A stretch of 64,000 nucleotides of DNA from Conexibacter woesei DSM 14684 (GCF_000025265.1 NC_013739.1:2542001-2606000), one strand, 5' to 3'. Counted from the first letter of the stretch, positions 25,320 to 34,498 are shown. A program made the numbers and translations. Notes: generated by a model from the sequence alone, not told the origin.

Positions 25320-26170
25320 GCGGCGCACACCCGTACTTCGCGCACACGCCGCGGACGCCGCCGCAGAGCGCGAGCGTCGCGCACCGCGCGCTGCTGACGC
25401 CGCAGTACGCGCTGATCCCGCCGGAGTCGCTCGCGCCCGAGGTGCTGAGCGTGCTGCCGGAGTGGAGCGGCACGAGCTGCTGGATCCTCGCCGCGCCGGC
25501 GATCGGCCCCGGCACGACGTTCGCGCAGTACCTGCTCGACGTCGAACCCGGCGGCGGCTCCGACGCGCCCGAGCCTGAGGCCGGCGTCGAGAGCTTCCTG
25601 TTCGTGCTCGCGGGCGAGGCCAGCCTCACGCTCGACGGCGCGACGCACGCGCTGCGACCTGGCTCCTACGCGTTCGCGCCGGCCGGCGGCCGCTGGTCGC
25701 TGCGCGTCCCCGCCGACGCCGGCACGAGCGCACGTCTGATCTGGATCCGCAAGGCGTACGAGCCGTACGCCGGCCCGCCGCCGGCGGCGCTCGTCGCGCA
25801 CGAGCGCGATGTGACGCCGGCGCCCGGCCCGGGCACCGAGCGCAAGTCGACCGCGCGGCTGCTGCCGCCTGAGGACGTCGCCTACGACTTCCACGTCAAC
25901 ATCGTCCGCTTCGAGAGCGGGTCGATCATCGCGACGCCCGAGGCGCACGTGATGCAGCACGGCCTCTACATGCTCTCGGGCAAGGGCCTTTACCTGCTGA
26001 ACGACGACTGGCACGAGGTCGGCCCCGGTCACTTCATCTGGATGTCGGCGTTCTGCCCGCAGGCGTTCTACGCGGCCGGCGACGAGCCGGCCAGCTACCT
26101 GCTGTACAAGGACATGAACCGTCAGGTGCGCCTGACGGGAGTCGGATCGGAGGCGCACGGTCGTGGCTAG
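25316..26170 (+). CDS. (S)-ureidoglycine aminohydrolase
   Basis: 284 residues, a bicupin. The C-terminal cupin shows the Mn ligands of the family: ExHxxxH in PEAHVMQHGLYML, and Gln in FCPQAFYAAG. NDDWHEVGPGHFIWM and YLLYKDMNR are also typical. The enzyme converts (S)-ureidoglycine to (S)-ureidoglycolate and ammonia, a step of allantoin breakdown. Because the neighbours import and hydrolyse a small compound, a related ureido or amidino substrate is also possible. No other allantoin gene was recognised nearby. The ATG overlaps the stop of the CitE-like gene. Confidence 0.87.
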   Translation: MSGAHPYFAHTPRTPPQSASVAHRALLTPQYALIPPESLAPEVLSVLPEWSGTSCWILAAPAIGPGTTFAQYLLDVEPGGGSDAPEPEAGVESFLFVLAGEASLTLDGATHALRPGSYAFAPAGGRWSLRVPADAGTSARLIWIRKAYEPYAGPPPAALVAHERDVTPAPGPGTERKSTARLLPPEDVAYDFHVNIVRFESGSIIATPEAHVMQHGLYMLSGKGLYLLNDDWHEVGPGHFIWMSAFCPQAFYAAGDEPASYLLYKDMNRQVRLTGVGSEAHGRG

Positions 26171-27035
26171 ACGCTGGTGGATCCCCCTGCTGCCGGGCAG
26201 CGCCTGGCTGGTCGCGCTGTACCTCGTGCCGCTCGCGCTCGTCGCCGCCGCCTCGGTCGCGACGCCCGACGTGATCGGGCGCCCGGTCTACGGCTGGAAC
26301 CTGGAGAGCTTCGACCAGGTCTTCCAGCCGATGTTCCTGCCGATCGTCCTCAAGACGTTCGCCTTCGCGGCCGGCGCGACCGTGCTGTGCCTGCTGATCG
26401 GCTACCCGACGGCGTACACGATCGCCCGCTTCGGCGGCCGCTTCAGAACGTTCCTCGTGCTGCTCGTGCTGGTGCCGTGGTTCACCGACTACCTCGTGCG
26501 GATCTACGCGTGGGTCCAGATCCTCGGCAACGAGGGCCTGCTGAACGCGCTGCTGAAGAACCTCGGGCTCGTCGACGAGCGCGGCGCGTCGCTGATCGGC
26601 AACTCCTACGCCCTCTTGGTGGGGCTCACCTACAACTTCCTCCCGTTCATGATCATCTCGGTCTACGTCGCGGTCGACCGCCTCGACGGTCGCCTGATCG
26701 AGGCCGCCCGCGACCTTCACGCCGGCCGCTTCGCGACGTTCCGCCACGTCACGCTGCCGAACACCGTCCAGGGCGTGGCAGCGGGCTGCCAGCTCGTCTT
26801 CCTGCTCGCGCTCGGAGACTTCGCCACCGCGCAGTTCCTCGGCGGCTCGCAGTACATGCTCGGCAACCTGATCCGCGACCAGTTCTCGACCGCCGGCTCG
26901 CTGCCGTTCGGCGCCGCGCTGACGGTGACGCTGCTCACGGGCCTGCTGATCGTCGCGTTCGCCGGCCGCCTGCTGCTGCGGACCGGCAAGGGCAAGAGCA
27001 AGGGCGGCAGCGCCGCCGAGGCGGTCGTCGCATGA
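26163..27035 (+). CDS. ABC importer permease, PotB-like
   Basis: 290 residues with about six membrane segments, starting WWIPLLPGSAWLVALYLVPLA. The permease EAA loop that contacts the ATPase is LIEAARDLHAGRFATFRHVTLP. The family (PotB/PotH type) imports spermidine, putrescine or related cations, or small organic acids. GTG start overlapping the aminohydrolase stop. Partner of the PotC-like permease that overlaps it by four bases. Confidence 0.9.
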   Translation: MARRWWIPLLPGSAWLVALYLVPLALVAAASVATPDVIGRPVYGWNLESFDQVFQPMFLPIVLKTFAFAAGATVLCLLIGYPTAYTIARFGGRFRTFLVLLVLVPWFTDYLVRIYAWVQILGNEGLLNALLKNLGLVDERGASLIGNSYALLVGLTYNFLPFMIISVYVAVDRLDGRLIEAARDLHAGRFATFRHVTLPNTVQGVAAGCQLVFLLALGDFATAQFLGGSQYMLGNLIRDQFSTAGSLPFGAALTVTLLTGLLIVAFAGRLLLRTGKGKSKGGSAAEAVVA

Positions 27036-27928
27036 GCGCCGTGAGCACACCCCGCCCAGAGGCCGCCGCGAGCGGCGGCGCCGGCCGCGCGGGCCGCCGC
27101 CGTCGCCGCTCGGGCGTCGTCGACAAGCCCCGCTGGCTCGCGCTCGTCACCGGCGCGACGCTGCTGTTCCTGTCGGCGCCGCTCGTCGTGATCGCCGTCT
27201 TCTCGTTCAACTCGTCGTCGTCGCTGTCGGACTTCGACAAGCCGAGCCTGCGCTGGTACCAGACGCTGGCTGAGAACGACGGGATCCAGGAGTCGCTCGT
27301 CACCAGCCTCACGATCGCCGGGGCGACGACGCTGCTGGCGCTCGCGCTCGGCACCGGGCTGGCGTTCGCGTTCACGCGCGGGAAGAAGCGCGTCACGCGA
27401 CCGATCCAGGCGACGACGCTGATGACGCTCGTCACGCCCGAGATCGCGACCGCGATCGGCCTGCTGACGCTCTTCACGACGATGGGCGTCCCGCTCTCCA
27501 CCACGACGCTGATCCTCGGTCACGTGACGTTCGCGCTCGTCTACGTCACCGTGATCGTCGGCGGCCGGCTGCAATTGCTCAGCCGCGACCTGGAGGAGGC
27601 GGGGATGGACCTCGGCGCGACCGAGCTGCAGACGTTCCGGCTCGTCGTGCTGCCGCAGCTCGCGCCGGCGCTCGCGGGCGCGGGGCTGCTCGTGTTCGTG
27701 CTGTCGTTCGACGACTTCGTCACCTCGCTGTTCCTGTCGGGAACCGAGGTCGCTCCGCTGCCCGTGCGGATCTACGGGATGCTGCGCTTCGGGCTCACGC
27801 CCGAGGTCAACGCGATCGGCACGTTGATGATGGTCGCCTCCGTCGGGCTCGGTGTGGTGGGCCTGTGGGCGGTCAATCGACGCGGTCGTCGCAGATTTTC
27901 GGTTACAGACAGTCACACGACTGTCTAA
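27032..27928 (+). CDS. ABC importer permease, PotC-like
   Basis: 298 residues. An Arg-rich cytoplasmic N-terminus (RAGRRRRRSG) is followed by six membrane segments. The EAA loop is LEEAGMDLGATELQTFRLVVLP, and the PotC-type segment VLSFDDFVTSLFLSG is present. It forms the heterodimeric channel with the PotB-like protein. The 3' end of the gene carries a 20-bp palindrome that probably serves the next gene. Confidence 0.9.
   Translation: MSAVSTPRPEAAASGGAGRAGRRRRRSGVVDKPRWLALVTGATLLFLSAPLVVIAVFSFNSSSSLSDFDKPSLRWYQTLAENDGIQESLVTSLTIAGATTLLALALGTGLAFAFTRGKKRVTRPIQATTLMTLVTPEIATAIGLLTLFTTMGVPLSTTTLILGHVTFALVYVTVIVGGRLQLLSRDLEEAGMDLGATELQTFRLVVLPQLAPALAGAGLLVFVLSFDDFVTSLFLSGTEVAPLPVRIYGMLRFGLTPEVNAIGTLMMVASVGLGVVGLWAVNRRGRRRFSVTDSHTTV
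27907..27926. promoter_or_regulatory. 20-bp palindrome before the solute-binding protein gene
   Basis: AGACAGTC-ACAC-GACTGTCT is a perfect 8-4-8 palindrome reaching into the permease stop codon, 17 bp before the GTG of the binding-protein gene. It shares GACAG/CTGTC with the candidate GntR site at 23552. It could be an internal operator, or a hairpin adjusting expression of the binding protein. Confidence 0.55.
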
Positions 27929-27943
27929 TTGAGGAGAGACATA

Positions 27944-29074
27944 GTGACTCGACCTGTCCTGGGGCGGCGCCCCAACCGTCGCGAGTTCATGCACGCGGGC
28001 GCCGGCCTGGCCGCCGCCATCTACCTGTCCGGCTGCGGCGGCTCGTCGTCGAAGTCCAGCAGCGACCTGAAGGCCCCTCCGGCCGAGGTCGACGGCGACC
28101 TCGCGTACTACGCGCCGACCGACTACGTGCCCGAGGAGGTGCTGAAGGGCTTCGAGAAGGAGTACGGCGTCAAGATCAATCAGACGTACTTCTCGACCGT
28201 CGACGAGATGATCCAGAAGCTCGGCGCCGGCGCCCCGTACGACGTCACGTTCCTGCCGTCGAACTTCTTCGGCCGCGCGACCGAGGCGAACCTGCTGCTG
28301 CCGATCGACCACAGCACGATGAGAAACTGGGGGCAGGTCACCGACCTCTTCCTCGACCCGCCGTTCGAGCCGAGAGCGAGACATCTCGCCGGCCCGTACG
28401 TGATGGGCGGCGTCGGCCTCGCGTACCGCAAGGACCAGGTCTCGGGGCTGACCGGCTCGTGGGACGACCTGTGGCGGATCGCGCCCGAGATCCCGGGCCG
28501 GTCGTTCATCTTCGACGACGTCACCGTCTCGATGACGATGGCGCTCGCGCGCCTCGGGCTGCCGACCGACACGTCGGACCCGGGCGACCTCAACAAGGCC
28601 GCCGACGCGCTGATCGAGCTGCGCAAGAGCCTCGGCGGCTTCGCCAGCTCGGCCGGCGAGAAGCTGACCGACGGCCAGGCGCTGCTGCTGATGAACTACA
28701 CCGGCGCGACGTTCTCGTCGCTGAGCGAGTCGAAGTTCGCCGACCAGATCGGCTTCGAGTTCTGCAGAGAGACGCTCGGCTTCAACGCCGACTGCCTCGT
28801 CGTGCCGTCCGCCGCCAAGCACCCCGGCACGGGCCTGGTCTTCTGCGACTACCTGCTGCGGCCGGACAACATGAAGAAGATCGTCGACTTCGTCGGCTAC
28901 CCGGTCGGGACCGACGCCGGCCTCGACGCCTACAGAAGGCTCGTCGCGAGATACCCGTTCCTCGACTACGACGAGAAGATCTACTCGAACGCGGACGTCT
29001 GGCTGTCGTCGCTCACGGGCGCGCAGCTGCGCGCCTGGAACCAGGCGTGGACGCGGGTCAAGGCGTCGGCGTGA
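27944..29074 (+). CDS. Solute-binding lipoprotein, PotD-like
   Basis: 376 residues. RRPNRREFMHAGAGLAAAIYLSGCG combines a twin-arginine motif with a lipobox (LSGC). The mature protein is a PotD/PotF-type binding protein: DLAYYAPTDYVPEEVLKGFEK, FSTVDEMIQKLGAGAPYDV and GQALLLMNYTGATF, the last where PotD has its ligand Asp/Trp region. Substrate: a polyamine-like or other small nitrogen compound, not resolved. GTG 27944 is chosen because GAGGAG lies eight bases upstream. It follows the permeases in the same operon. Confidence 0.88.
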   Translation: MTRPVLGRRPNRREFMHAGAGLAAAIYLSGCGGSSSKSSSDLKAPPAEVDGDLAYYAPTDYVPEEVLKGFEKEYGVKINQTYFSTVDEMIQKLGAGAPYDVTFLPSNFFGRATEANLLLPIDHSTMRNWGQVTDLFLDPPFEPRARHLAGPYVMGGVGLAYRKDQVSGLTGSWDDLWRIAPEIPGRSFIFDDVTVSMTMALARLGLPTDTSDPGDLNKAADALIELRKSLGGFASSAGEKLTDGQALLLMNYTGATFSSLSESKFADQIGFEFCRETLGFNADCLVVPSAAKHPGTGLVFCDYLLRPDNMKKIVDFVGYPVGTDAGLDAYRRLVARYPFLDYDEKIYSNADVWLSSLTGAQLRAWNQAWTRVKASA

Positions 29075-30303
29075 GCGAAGCGCTCCACCGCTACGTCGCG
29101 TCCGCGTACGAGCAGCTGAGCGCGCGCGAGCCGTCCTACTCGTTCACGCGCGAGGAGTACCGCGCGCGGCTGGAGCGGCTGCGCGCGGCGATGGCGCGCG
29201 ACGGCTTCGACCTGCTGCTCGTCAGCTCGCCGGACGCGATGTGCTGGCTGCACGGCTACCAGTCGCGCTGGTACAAGGGCCATTCGCCGACGACGTGGCC
29301 GCCGCTGCAGTGCACGGTGGTCCACGTCGACAGCGACGAGCTGGTCCACTTCGACGTCGCGCACCACGCCGAGCTGCTGCGGCTGTGCTCGGTCGCCGAC
29401 CACTTCCGGCTCGCCGACGCCGACGGGCCGCGCGAGTACCTCAGCTTCATCCTCGACGACCTGCGGGCGCGCGGCTGGCTGCGCGGCCGCGCGGGGATGG
29501 AGCACTGGAGCCACGTGCCCAACCGCGCGACGAGCGAGGTCGTGCAGGCGGCGCTCGAAGGCGCGGGCTGCACCGTCGCGGACGCGAGCACGACCGTGCG
29601 CGGCGTGCGGCGGGTCAAGTCGCCGGCCGAGATCGCGAAGCTGGAGCAGGCGGCCGCCGTCTGCGACGCCGGCCTGCAGGCGATGCAGGCCGCCCTGCGG
29701 CCGGGGATGACCGAGCTGGAGGCGTGGGCCGCGCTGACGTCCGGGATGGCGGCGCACGGCGGCGAGCCGGCGGCGCTGCACGAGAGCGTCGTCGCCGGCC
29801 CGATCGAGCTGGGGCACGCGTGGGCCTCGACGCGGAAGCTGGAGGTCGGCGACGTCGTCTGCGCCGACCCCTGCGGCGTCGTCGACCGCTACCACGCGAA
29901 CATCGAGCGCTACTACGTGCTCGGCGCCGAGCCGAGCGACGAGCTGCGGCGGCTCGCCGAGATCGAGGCGGACGCGTTCCGCCTGCTGTGCACGCTCGCG
30001 AAGCCCGGCGTGCCGGTGCGCGACGTGACGCGCACGATCAGAGCGTTCCTGCAGGACTCCGGCGTGTGGGGCCTGCACAACTGGAACGGCGGCTACGAGA
30101 TGGGCTGCTCGCTGCCGCCCGACTGGGTCGGCGAGTGGCACTTCACGGTCGGCGACGACGACTGCGAGGACGTCTTCGAGGCCGGCGTCGTGACCAACTA
30201 CGAGTCGATCGTGCTGTACCCGATGATCGACACGGTCGTCTTCGAGGAGGGCGGCGCGCGGACCCTCTCGCGTCTGCCGCTCGACGTGCTGGTGGCCGGA
30301 TGA
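29071..30303 (+). CDS. M24 (creatinase/aminopeptidase-fold) protein lacking metal ligands
   Basis: 410 residues. A creatinase N-terminal domain (LERLRAAMARDGFDLLLVSSPDAMCWLHGY) is followed by a pita-bread fold. In metallopeptidases five residues (D, D, H, E, E) bind two metals. Here the first Asp is kept (VGDVVCADPCG), the second is Asn (YHANIERYYVLG), the His motif is replaced (GGYEMGCSLPPDW), and the last Glu is missing (PMIDTVV). Creatinase, a metal-free amidinohydrolase, has the same pattern. I infer an amidine- or amide-cleaving hydrolase rather than a peptidase. GTG overlaps the binding-protein stop. Confidence 0.8.
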   Translation: MSEALHRYVASAYEQLSAREPSYSFTREEYRARLERLRAAMARDGFDLLLVSSPDAMCWLHGYQSRWYKGHSPTTWPPLQCTVVHVDSDELVHFDVAHHAELLRLCSVADHFRLADADGPREYLSFILDDLRARGWLRGRAGMEHWSHVPNRATSEVVQAALEGAGCTVADASTTVRGVRRVKSPAEIAKLEQAAAVCDAGLQAMQAALRPGMTELEAWAALTSGMAAHGGEPAALHESVVAGPIELGHAWASTRKLEVGDVVCADPCGVVDRYHANIERYYVLGAEPSDELRRLAEIEADAFRLLCTLAKPGVPVRDVTRTIRAFLQDSGVWGLHNWNGGYEMGCSLPPDWVGEWHFTVGDDDCEDVFEAGVVTNYESIVLYPMIDTVVFEEGGARTLSRLPLDVLVAG

Positions 30304-31937
30304 CCCGCGCCGCCGACACCGTCCTGCTCGGCCGCGTCTTCACGGCCGTCCCCGGAGCGCCGTGGGCGGAGGGCGTCGCGCTGCGCGACGGCGTCGTCGC
30401 CGCGGTCGGCGACGAGGCGACGGTGCGCGCGGCGATCGGCCCGCGCACCGAGGTCCGCGTCGTGACCGGCGGCTTGATCTGCCCGGCGTTCCAGGACGCG
30501 CACATCCACCTCGCCGAGGGCTCGCTGTTCGACCTCTGGTGCAACGTCCACGACGTCGCGCCCGAGGCGTATCTGGAGACGATCGGCGCCTACGCGGCGA
30601 GCCTGCCCGCGGGCGCCTGGGTGCGCGGCGGCGGGTGGTCGATGGCGGCGTTCGAGGGCGGCAGTCCGCTGCGCGCGCCGCTCGACGCGGTCGTCGGCGG
30701 CCGGCCCGTCTACCTGACCGCGCGCGACGGCCACAGCGCGTGGGTCAGCACGCGCGCGCTGGAGCTGGCCGGGATCACGCGCGAGACGCCCGACCCGCCC
30801 GGCGGGCGGATCGAGCGCGACGCGCACGGCGAGCCGAGCGGCACGCTGCACGAGACGGCGATCAGACTCGTCCTTGCGCACCTGCCGGACGTCACGCAGG
30901 CCGACTGGCGCGCCGCGCTCGAGCTGGGTCAGCGATACATGCACTCGCTCGGGATCACCGCCTGGCATGACGCGCGCGTCGAGCCGGAGATCCTTGACGC
31001 GTACCGCGCGCTCGACGCGGCCGGCGCGCTCCACGGCCGTGCCGTGATGGCGTTGTGGTGGGACCCCGCCCGCGGCGTCGAGCAGCTCGCCGAGCTGGAG
31101 GCCCAGCGCGCGAGCGTGAGCGCCGCGGCCGGCAACGTGACCGCGCCGACGGCGAAGATCTTCGTCGACGGCGTGCTGGAGAACCACACCGCCGCGCTGA
31201 GCGAGCCGTACAGCGGCGTCGCGCCGCCGACGCGCGGCGAGCCGCTGTACGACGCCGAGACCCTGAACGCGGCGGTCGCCGCCTGCGCGGGCGCGGGCTT
31301 CCAGGTCCACTTCCACGCGATCGGCGACTGGGCCGTGCGCGCCGCGCTCGACGCCTGCGCGCACGCGCGCGAGCTGCACGGCGTGCGCGACCTGCGCCAC
31401 CAGGTCTCCCACCTGCAGGTCGTCGACCCGCGCGATCTCGGCCGCTTCGCGCCGCTCGGCGTCGTCGCCAACCTGCAGGCGTACTGGGCGTGCATGGACG
31501 AGCAGATGCGCACGCTCTGCCTGCCCGTGCTCGGCGAGCGCGGCGCCTGGCAGTACCCGTTCGCGAGCCTGCGCGACGCGGGCGCGCCGATCGCGATGGG
31601 CAGCGACTGGCGGGTCAGCACGCCCGACCCGCTGAAGCAGATGGAGGTCGCCGTCACGCGCCGCGAGGAGGGCCGGCCCGACGCCGAGCCGCTGCTGGCG
31701 GACGAGGCGCTGACGCTCCACGACGCGCTGCTCGGCTTCACCGCCGGCGCGGCGTTCGCCAACCACCTCGACGCGGAGACCGGCACGCTCGCGGCCGGCA
31801 TGAGCGCCGACCTCGTCGTGCTCGACCGCGACCCGTTCGCGGCGCCGGCGCACGAGATCGGCAGGACTTCCGTCGCCCTGACGTTGCACCGAGGCCGGGT
31901 CGTCCACGAGCGATCCGGCGCAGGAGGAGTGAGATGA
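30300..31937 (+). CDS. Amidohydrolase, YtcJ-like
   Basis: 545 residues, a TIM-barrel metal hydrolase: LICPAFQDAHIHLAEGS (HxH), KIFVDGVLENHTA, QVHFHAIGDWAVRAALDAC, HQVSHLQVVDP and PIAMGSDWRVSTPDPL (metal-binding Asp), ending with GMSADLVVLDRDPF. YtcJ-like enzymes hydrolyse amide, carbamate or deaminate substrates; the specificity is unknown. It overlaps the M24 gene (ATGA) and precedes the transporter ATPase, so the substrate is very likely the imported compound or an intermediate. Confidence 0.88.
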   Translation: MTRAADTVLLGRVFTAVPGAPWAEGVALRDGVVAAVGDEATVRAAIGPRTEVRVVTGGLICPAFQDAHIHLAEGSLFDLWCNVHDVAPEAYLETIGAYAASLPAGAWVRGGGWSMAAFEGGSPLRAPLDAVVGGRPVYLTARDGHSAWVSTRALELAGITRETPDPPGGRIERDAHGEPSGTLHETAIRLVLAHLPDVTQADWRAALELGQRYMHSLGITAWHDARVEPEILDAYRALDAAGALHGRAVMALWWDPARGVEQLAELEAQRASVSAAAGNVTAPTAKIFVDGVLENHTAALSEPYSGVAPPTRGEPLYDAETLNAAVAACAGAGFQVHFHAIGDWAVRAALDACAHARELHGVRDLRHQVSHLQVVDPRDLGRFAPLGVVANLQAYWACMDEQMRTLCLPVLGERGAWQYPFASLRDAGAPIAMGSDWRVSTPDPLKQMEVAVTRREEGRPDAEPLLADEALTLHDALLGFTAGAAFANHLDAETGTLAAGMSADLVVLDRDPFAAPAHEIGRTSVALTLHRGRVVHERSGAGGVR

Positions 31938-33082
31938 CCTCGACCGTGACCGCCCCCGAGCCGGCCGCGCCGCCGTCGGACCGCCCGAGCGTCTGCATGC
32001 GCGGCGTGCGCAAGTCGTTCGACGGCACCGAGGTGGTGCGCGGCATCGACCTCGACATCGGCTCGGCGGAGTTCTTCACGATGCTCGGCCCGAGCGGCTG
32101 CGGCAAGACGACGACGCTGCGGATGATCGCCGGCTTCGAGGACCCGAGCGCCGGCGAGCTGCTGATCGACGGTGACGATGTCGTCGGCCTGCCCGCCTAC
32201 AAGCGGCCGACGAACACGGTCTTCCAGAGCTACGCGCTGTTCCCGAACCTGACGGTGGCGGAGAACGTCGCCTTCGGGCTCAAGCGGCGCAAGGTGCCGA
32301 GAACCGAGATCGCCGTGCGCGTGAAGGCGGAGCTGGCGCGCGTCGGGCTCGACGGCGCCGGCGACCGCCGGCCGACCGAGCTGTCCGGCGGCATGCAGCA
32401 GCGCGTCGCGCTCGCGCGCGCGCTCGTGAACCTGCCGCGCGTGCTGCTGCTCGACGAGCCGCTCGGCGCGCTCGACCTGAAGCTGCGCAAGACGCTGCAG
32501 GTCGAGCTGAAGCGGATCCAGCGCGAGGTCGGCATCACGTTCGTCTACGTGACGCACGACCAGGAGGAGGCGCTGACGATGTCCGATCGGATCGCCGTCA
32601 TGCACCAGGGCCGGCTGGAGCACGTCGCCGACCCGGTGACGGTCTACGAGCGGCCCGCGACGACGTTCGTCGCCGGCTTCATCGGCGTCTCGAACCTGAT
32701 GCCGGCGCAGGTCGTCTCGGTCCACGGCGAGCGGGCGCGCGTGCGGCTCGACGCGGGCGTGGAGCTGGAGACCGACGCTGTCGGGATCCCGGCGGGCGAG
32801 CGCTGCCACGCGGTCGTGCGGCCGGAGAAGCTCGCGATCGGGGCGGTCGGCGCCGACCGCGCCGCCGGCACGGCCGGTGTCGACGGGGTCGTCGAGAGCA
32901 GCGTCTTCCTCGGCACCGCGACGCAGCTGGTCGTGCGGCTCGCGGGCGAGACGCCGATGACGGTGCTCGTCCCCAACGCCGACGAGGCGACGCGCGGCGA
33001 GCTGCCGGGCGGCGGCGCCAGCATCTGCCTCAGCTGGCGTCCCGAGCACGTCCACCTCGTGCGCGAGTCGCCGGCCGCCTGA
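31934..33082 (+). CDS. ABC importer ATPase, PotA-like
   Basis: 382 residues. Walker A GPSGCGKTTTLRMIAG, Q-loop NTVFQSYALFPNLTV, signature LSGGMQQRVALARALV, Walker B VLLLDEPLGALD, H-loop VYVTHDQEEALTMSD, then a C-terminal TOBE regulatory domain (FIGVSNLMPAQVV to SWRPEHVHLV). It powers the PotB/PotC channel. It is last in the operon and overlaps the amidohydrolase stop by four bases. Confidence 0.93.
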   Translation: MTSTVTAPEPAAPPSDRPSVCMRGVRKSFDGTEVVRGIDLDIGSAEFFTMLGPSGCGKTTTLRMIAGFEDPSAGELLIDGDDVVGLPAYKRPTNTVFQSYALFPNLTVAENVAFGLKRRKVPRTEIAVRVKAELARVGLDGAGDRRPTELSGGMQQRVALARALVNLPRVLLLDEPLGALDLKLRKTLQVELKRIQREVGITFVYVTHDQEEALTMSDRIAVMHQGRLEHVADPVTVYERPATTFVAGFIGVSNLMPAQVVSVHGERARVRLDAGVELETDAVGIPAGERCHAVVRPEKLAIGAVGADRAAGTAGVDGVVESSVFLGTATQLVVRLAGETPMTVLVPNADEATRGELPGGGASICLSWRPEHVHLVRESPAA

Positions 33083-33087
33083 GGCGG

Positions 33088-33105
33088 GCGGCCGCGCACG
33101 GCCGC
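33088..33105. terminator. Hairpin between convergent genes
   Basis: GCGGCCG-CGCA-CGGCCGC forms a 7-bp stem just after the importer ATPase stop and facing the convergent flavoprotein gene. There is no U tract. A two-way terminator is plausible. Confidence 0.4.
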
Positions 33106-33130
33106 GCGCCGCCGCGCGCCGCTGCTCAGC

Positions 33131-34498
33131 TCAGACGCGCACGGCCTCGCCCGCGATCGCGCGGGCGATCGTGGCGGCCTGGGTGCGGATCTCCGGCACA
33201 GCGGTCGTCTCCCACAGCTCGCCGCGGCGCAGCGGGCCGAGCACGTGCAGGCGCGGCTGCGGGCGGTCGTCGGCGGAGAGCAGCGCGCCTCCCGGCGTCG
33301 CGCGCAGGCCGAGCGCGAGCGGGTCGACGCTCGCGACCCCGCGCGCGAGCAGCGCGCGCGGCAGCCGCGACGGCGTGCCGCGCACGTCGGTGCCGGGACC
33401 GGTGCAGATCACGACGCGGTCGACGCGCAGCGTGCGCAGCTCCTCCGGCGCGGAGGTGACGAGCACCTCGACCGTCTCGCGCAGCGCGCGGACGGCGACG
33501 AGCCTGCCGGCGCGCACGAGCAGCCGCCCGTCGGCGAGCAGGTCGCGCACCTGCGCGGCCGTCTCCGGCGCCATCCGGTGGCGCCGCAGCTCCCATGCGC
33601 GCGAGCGCTGGCGCACGAAGCGGCGCCGCTCGGTGATGGGCAGCGACTGCCACAGCCGCTGGACGTGCGGGCGGACGCCGTCGATCGCGTCGCGCCAGTC
33701 GTGCCCGGCGCGCTGCGCGTCGCGCACGTGGCGGCCGAGCCAGCGTTCCAGCGTCTCGACGTTGACGTCGTCCGGCGGCGGCGGCGCGGGCGCGGCGTCG
33801 CGCAGGCCGGGCAGCTGGTCGAACGGCAGACAGCCGCCGCGCGAGATCGCGATCACGCGGCTGCGCGGCCCCGCGCCGCAGAGCGACAGCGCGACGTCGA
33901 CGCCGGTCAGACCCGAGCCGACGACGAGCGAGGTCTGGCGGTCGCCCGCGTCGGCGAGCGCGCCCGGGGCCCACGGGTCGGCGATCACGCGCGGGTCGTC
34001 GGGCAGCGCGGTCGGCGCGACCGCCGGCAGCGGGCCGAGCGCGAGCACGACGTGGTCGGCGGCGAGCCGCCGGCCGTCGGCGAGCACGACCGCGGCGCCG
34101 GCGTCCGTCGTCTCGACGTCGACCGCCTCGCCGGTCACGCGCTCCAGCCGCCGCGGCGGCATCGCGCGCGCGGCCTCGGCGGCGGCGTCCGCGAGCAGGT
34201 CGCGCAGGTAGGCGCCGAAGTGGGCGCGGCGGACGTAGGCGCCGCGCGGCTGCGGGCCGATCTCGCGCTGCACCCAGCGGGCGAAGTGGGCCGGCTCGTC
34301 GTCGAACGCGCTCATCCGCTCGGCTGCCACGTTCAGCCGGTGCCGCTCGTCTCTCGTCCCGTACGCGACGCCGGGGCCGAACGTCCCGCTGCGCTCGACG
34401 AGCACGACCCGCGGCGGGCCCTCAGCGTTGCGCAGCAGGTTCACGGCCGTCAGCGTGCCGGCGCATCCTGCACCGACGATCACGACAGATTGCGGCAC
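33131..34498 (-). CDS. FAD/NAD(P)-binding flavoprotein (NAD_binding_9 type)
   Basis: 455 residues. The N-terminal Rossmann motif is VVIVGAGCAGTLTAVNLLRN, followed by FGPGVAYGTRDERHRLNVAA, characteristic of the FAD-NAD(P) family PF13454. A second nucleotide site is TSLVVGSGLTGVDVALSLCG. Members are flavin oxidoreductases of unknown substrate, some linked to siderophore or hydroxylamine chemistry. GTG start. A TTGACC sequence on the minus strand about 30 bp upstream may be part of its promoter. It is separate from the sulfur operon upstream. Confidence 0.8.
   Translation of the reverse strand: MPQSVVIVGAGCAGTLTAVNLLRNAEGPPRVVLVERSGTFGPGVAYGTRDERHRLNVAAERMSAFDDEPAHFARWVQREIGPQPRGAYVRRAHFGAYLRDLLADAAAEAARAMPPRRLERVTGEAVDVETTDAGAAVVLADGRRLAADHVVLALGPLPAVAPTALPDDPRVIADPWAPGALADAGDRQTSLVVGSGLTGVDVALSLCGAGPRSRVIAISRGGCLPFDQLPGLRDAAPAPPPPDDVNVETLERWLGRHVRDAQRAGHDWRDAIDGVRPHVQRLWQSLPITERRRFVRQRSRAWELRRHRMAPETAAQVRDLLADGRLLVRAGRLVAVRALRETVEVLVTSAPEELRTLRVDRVVICTGPGTDVRGTPSRLPRALLARGVASVDPLALGLRATPGGALLSADDRPQPRLHVLGPLRRGELWETTAVPEIRTQAATIARAIAGEAVRV

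Noticed and set aside
24318-26170. Complete allantoin degradation pathway
   Set aside because: Apart from the ureidoglycine aminohydrolase, no allantoinase, allantoate amidohydrolase or ureidoglycolate enzyme was recognised with confidence.
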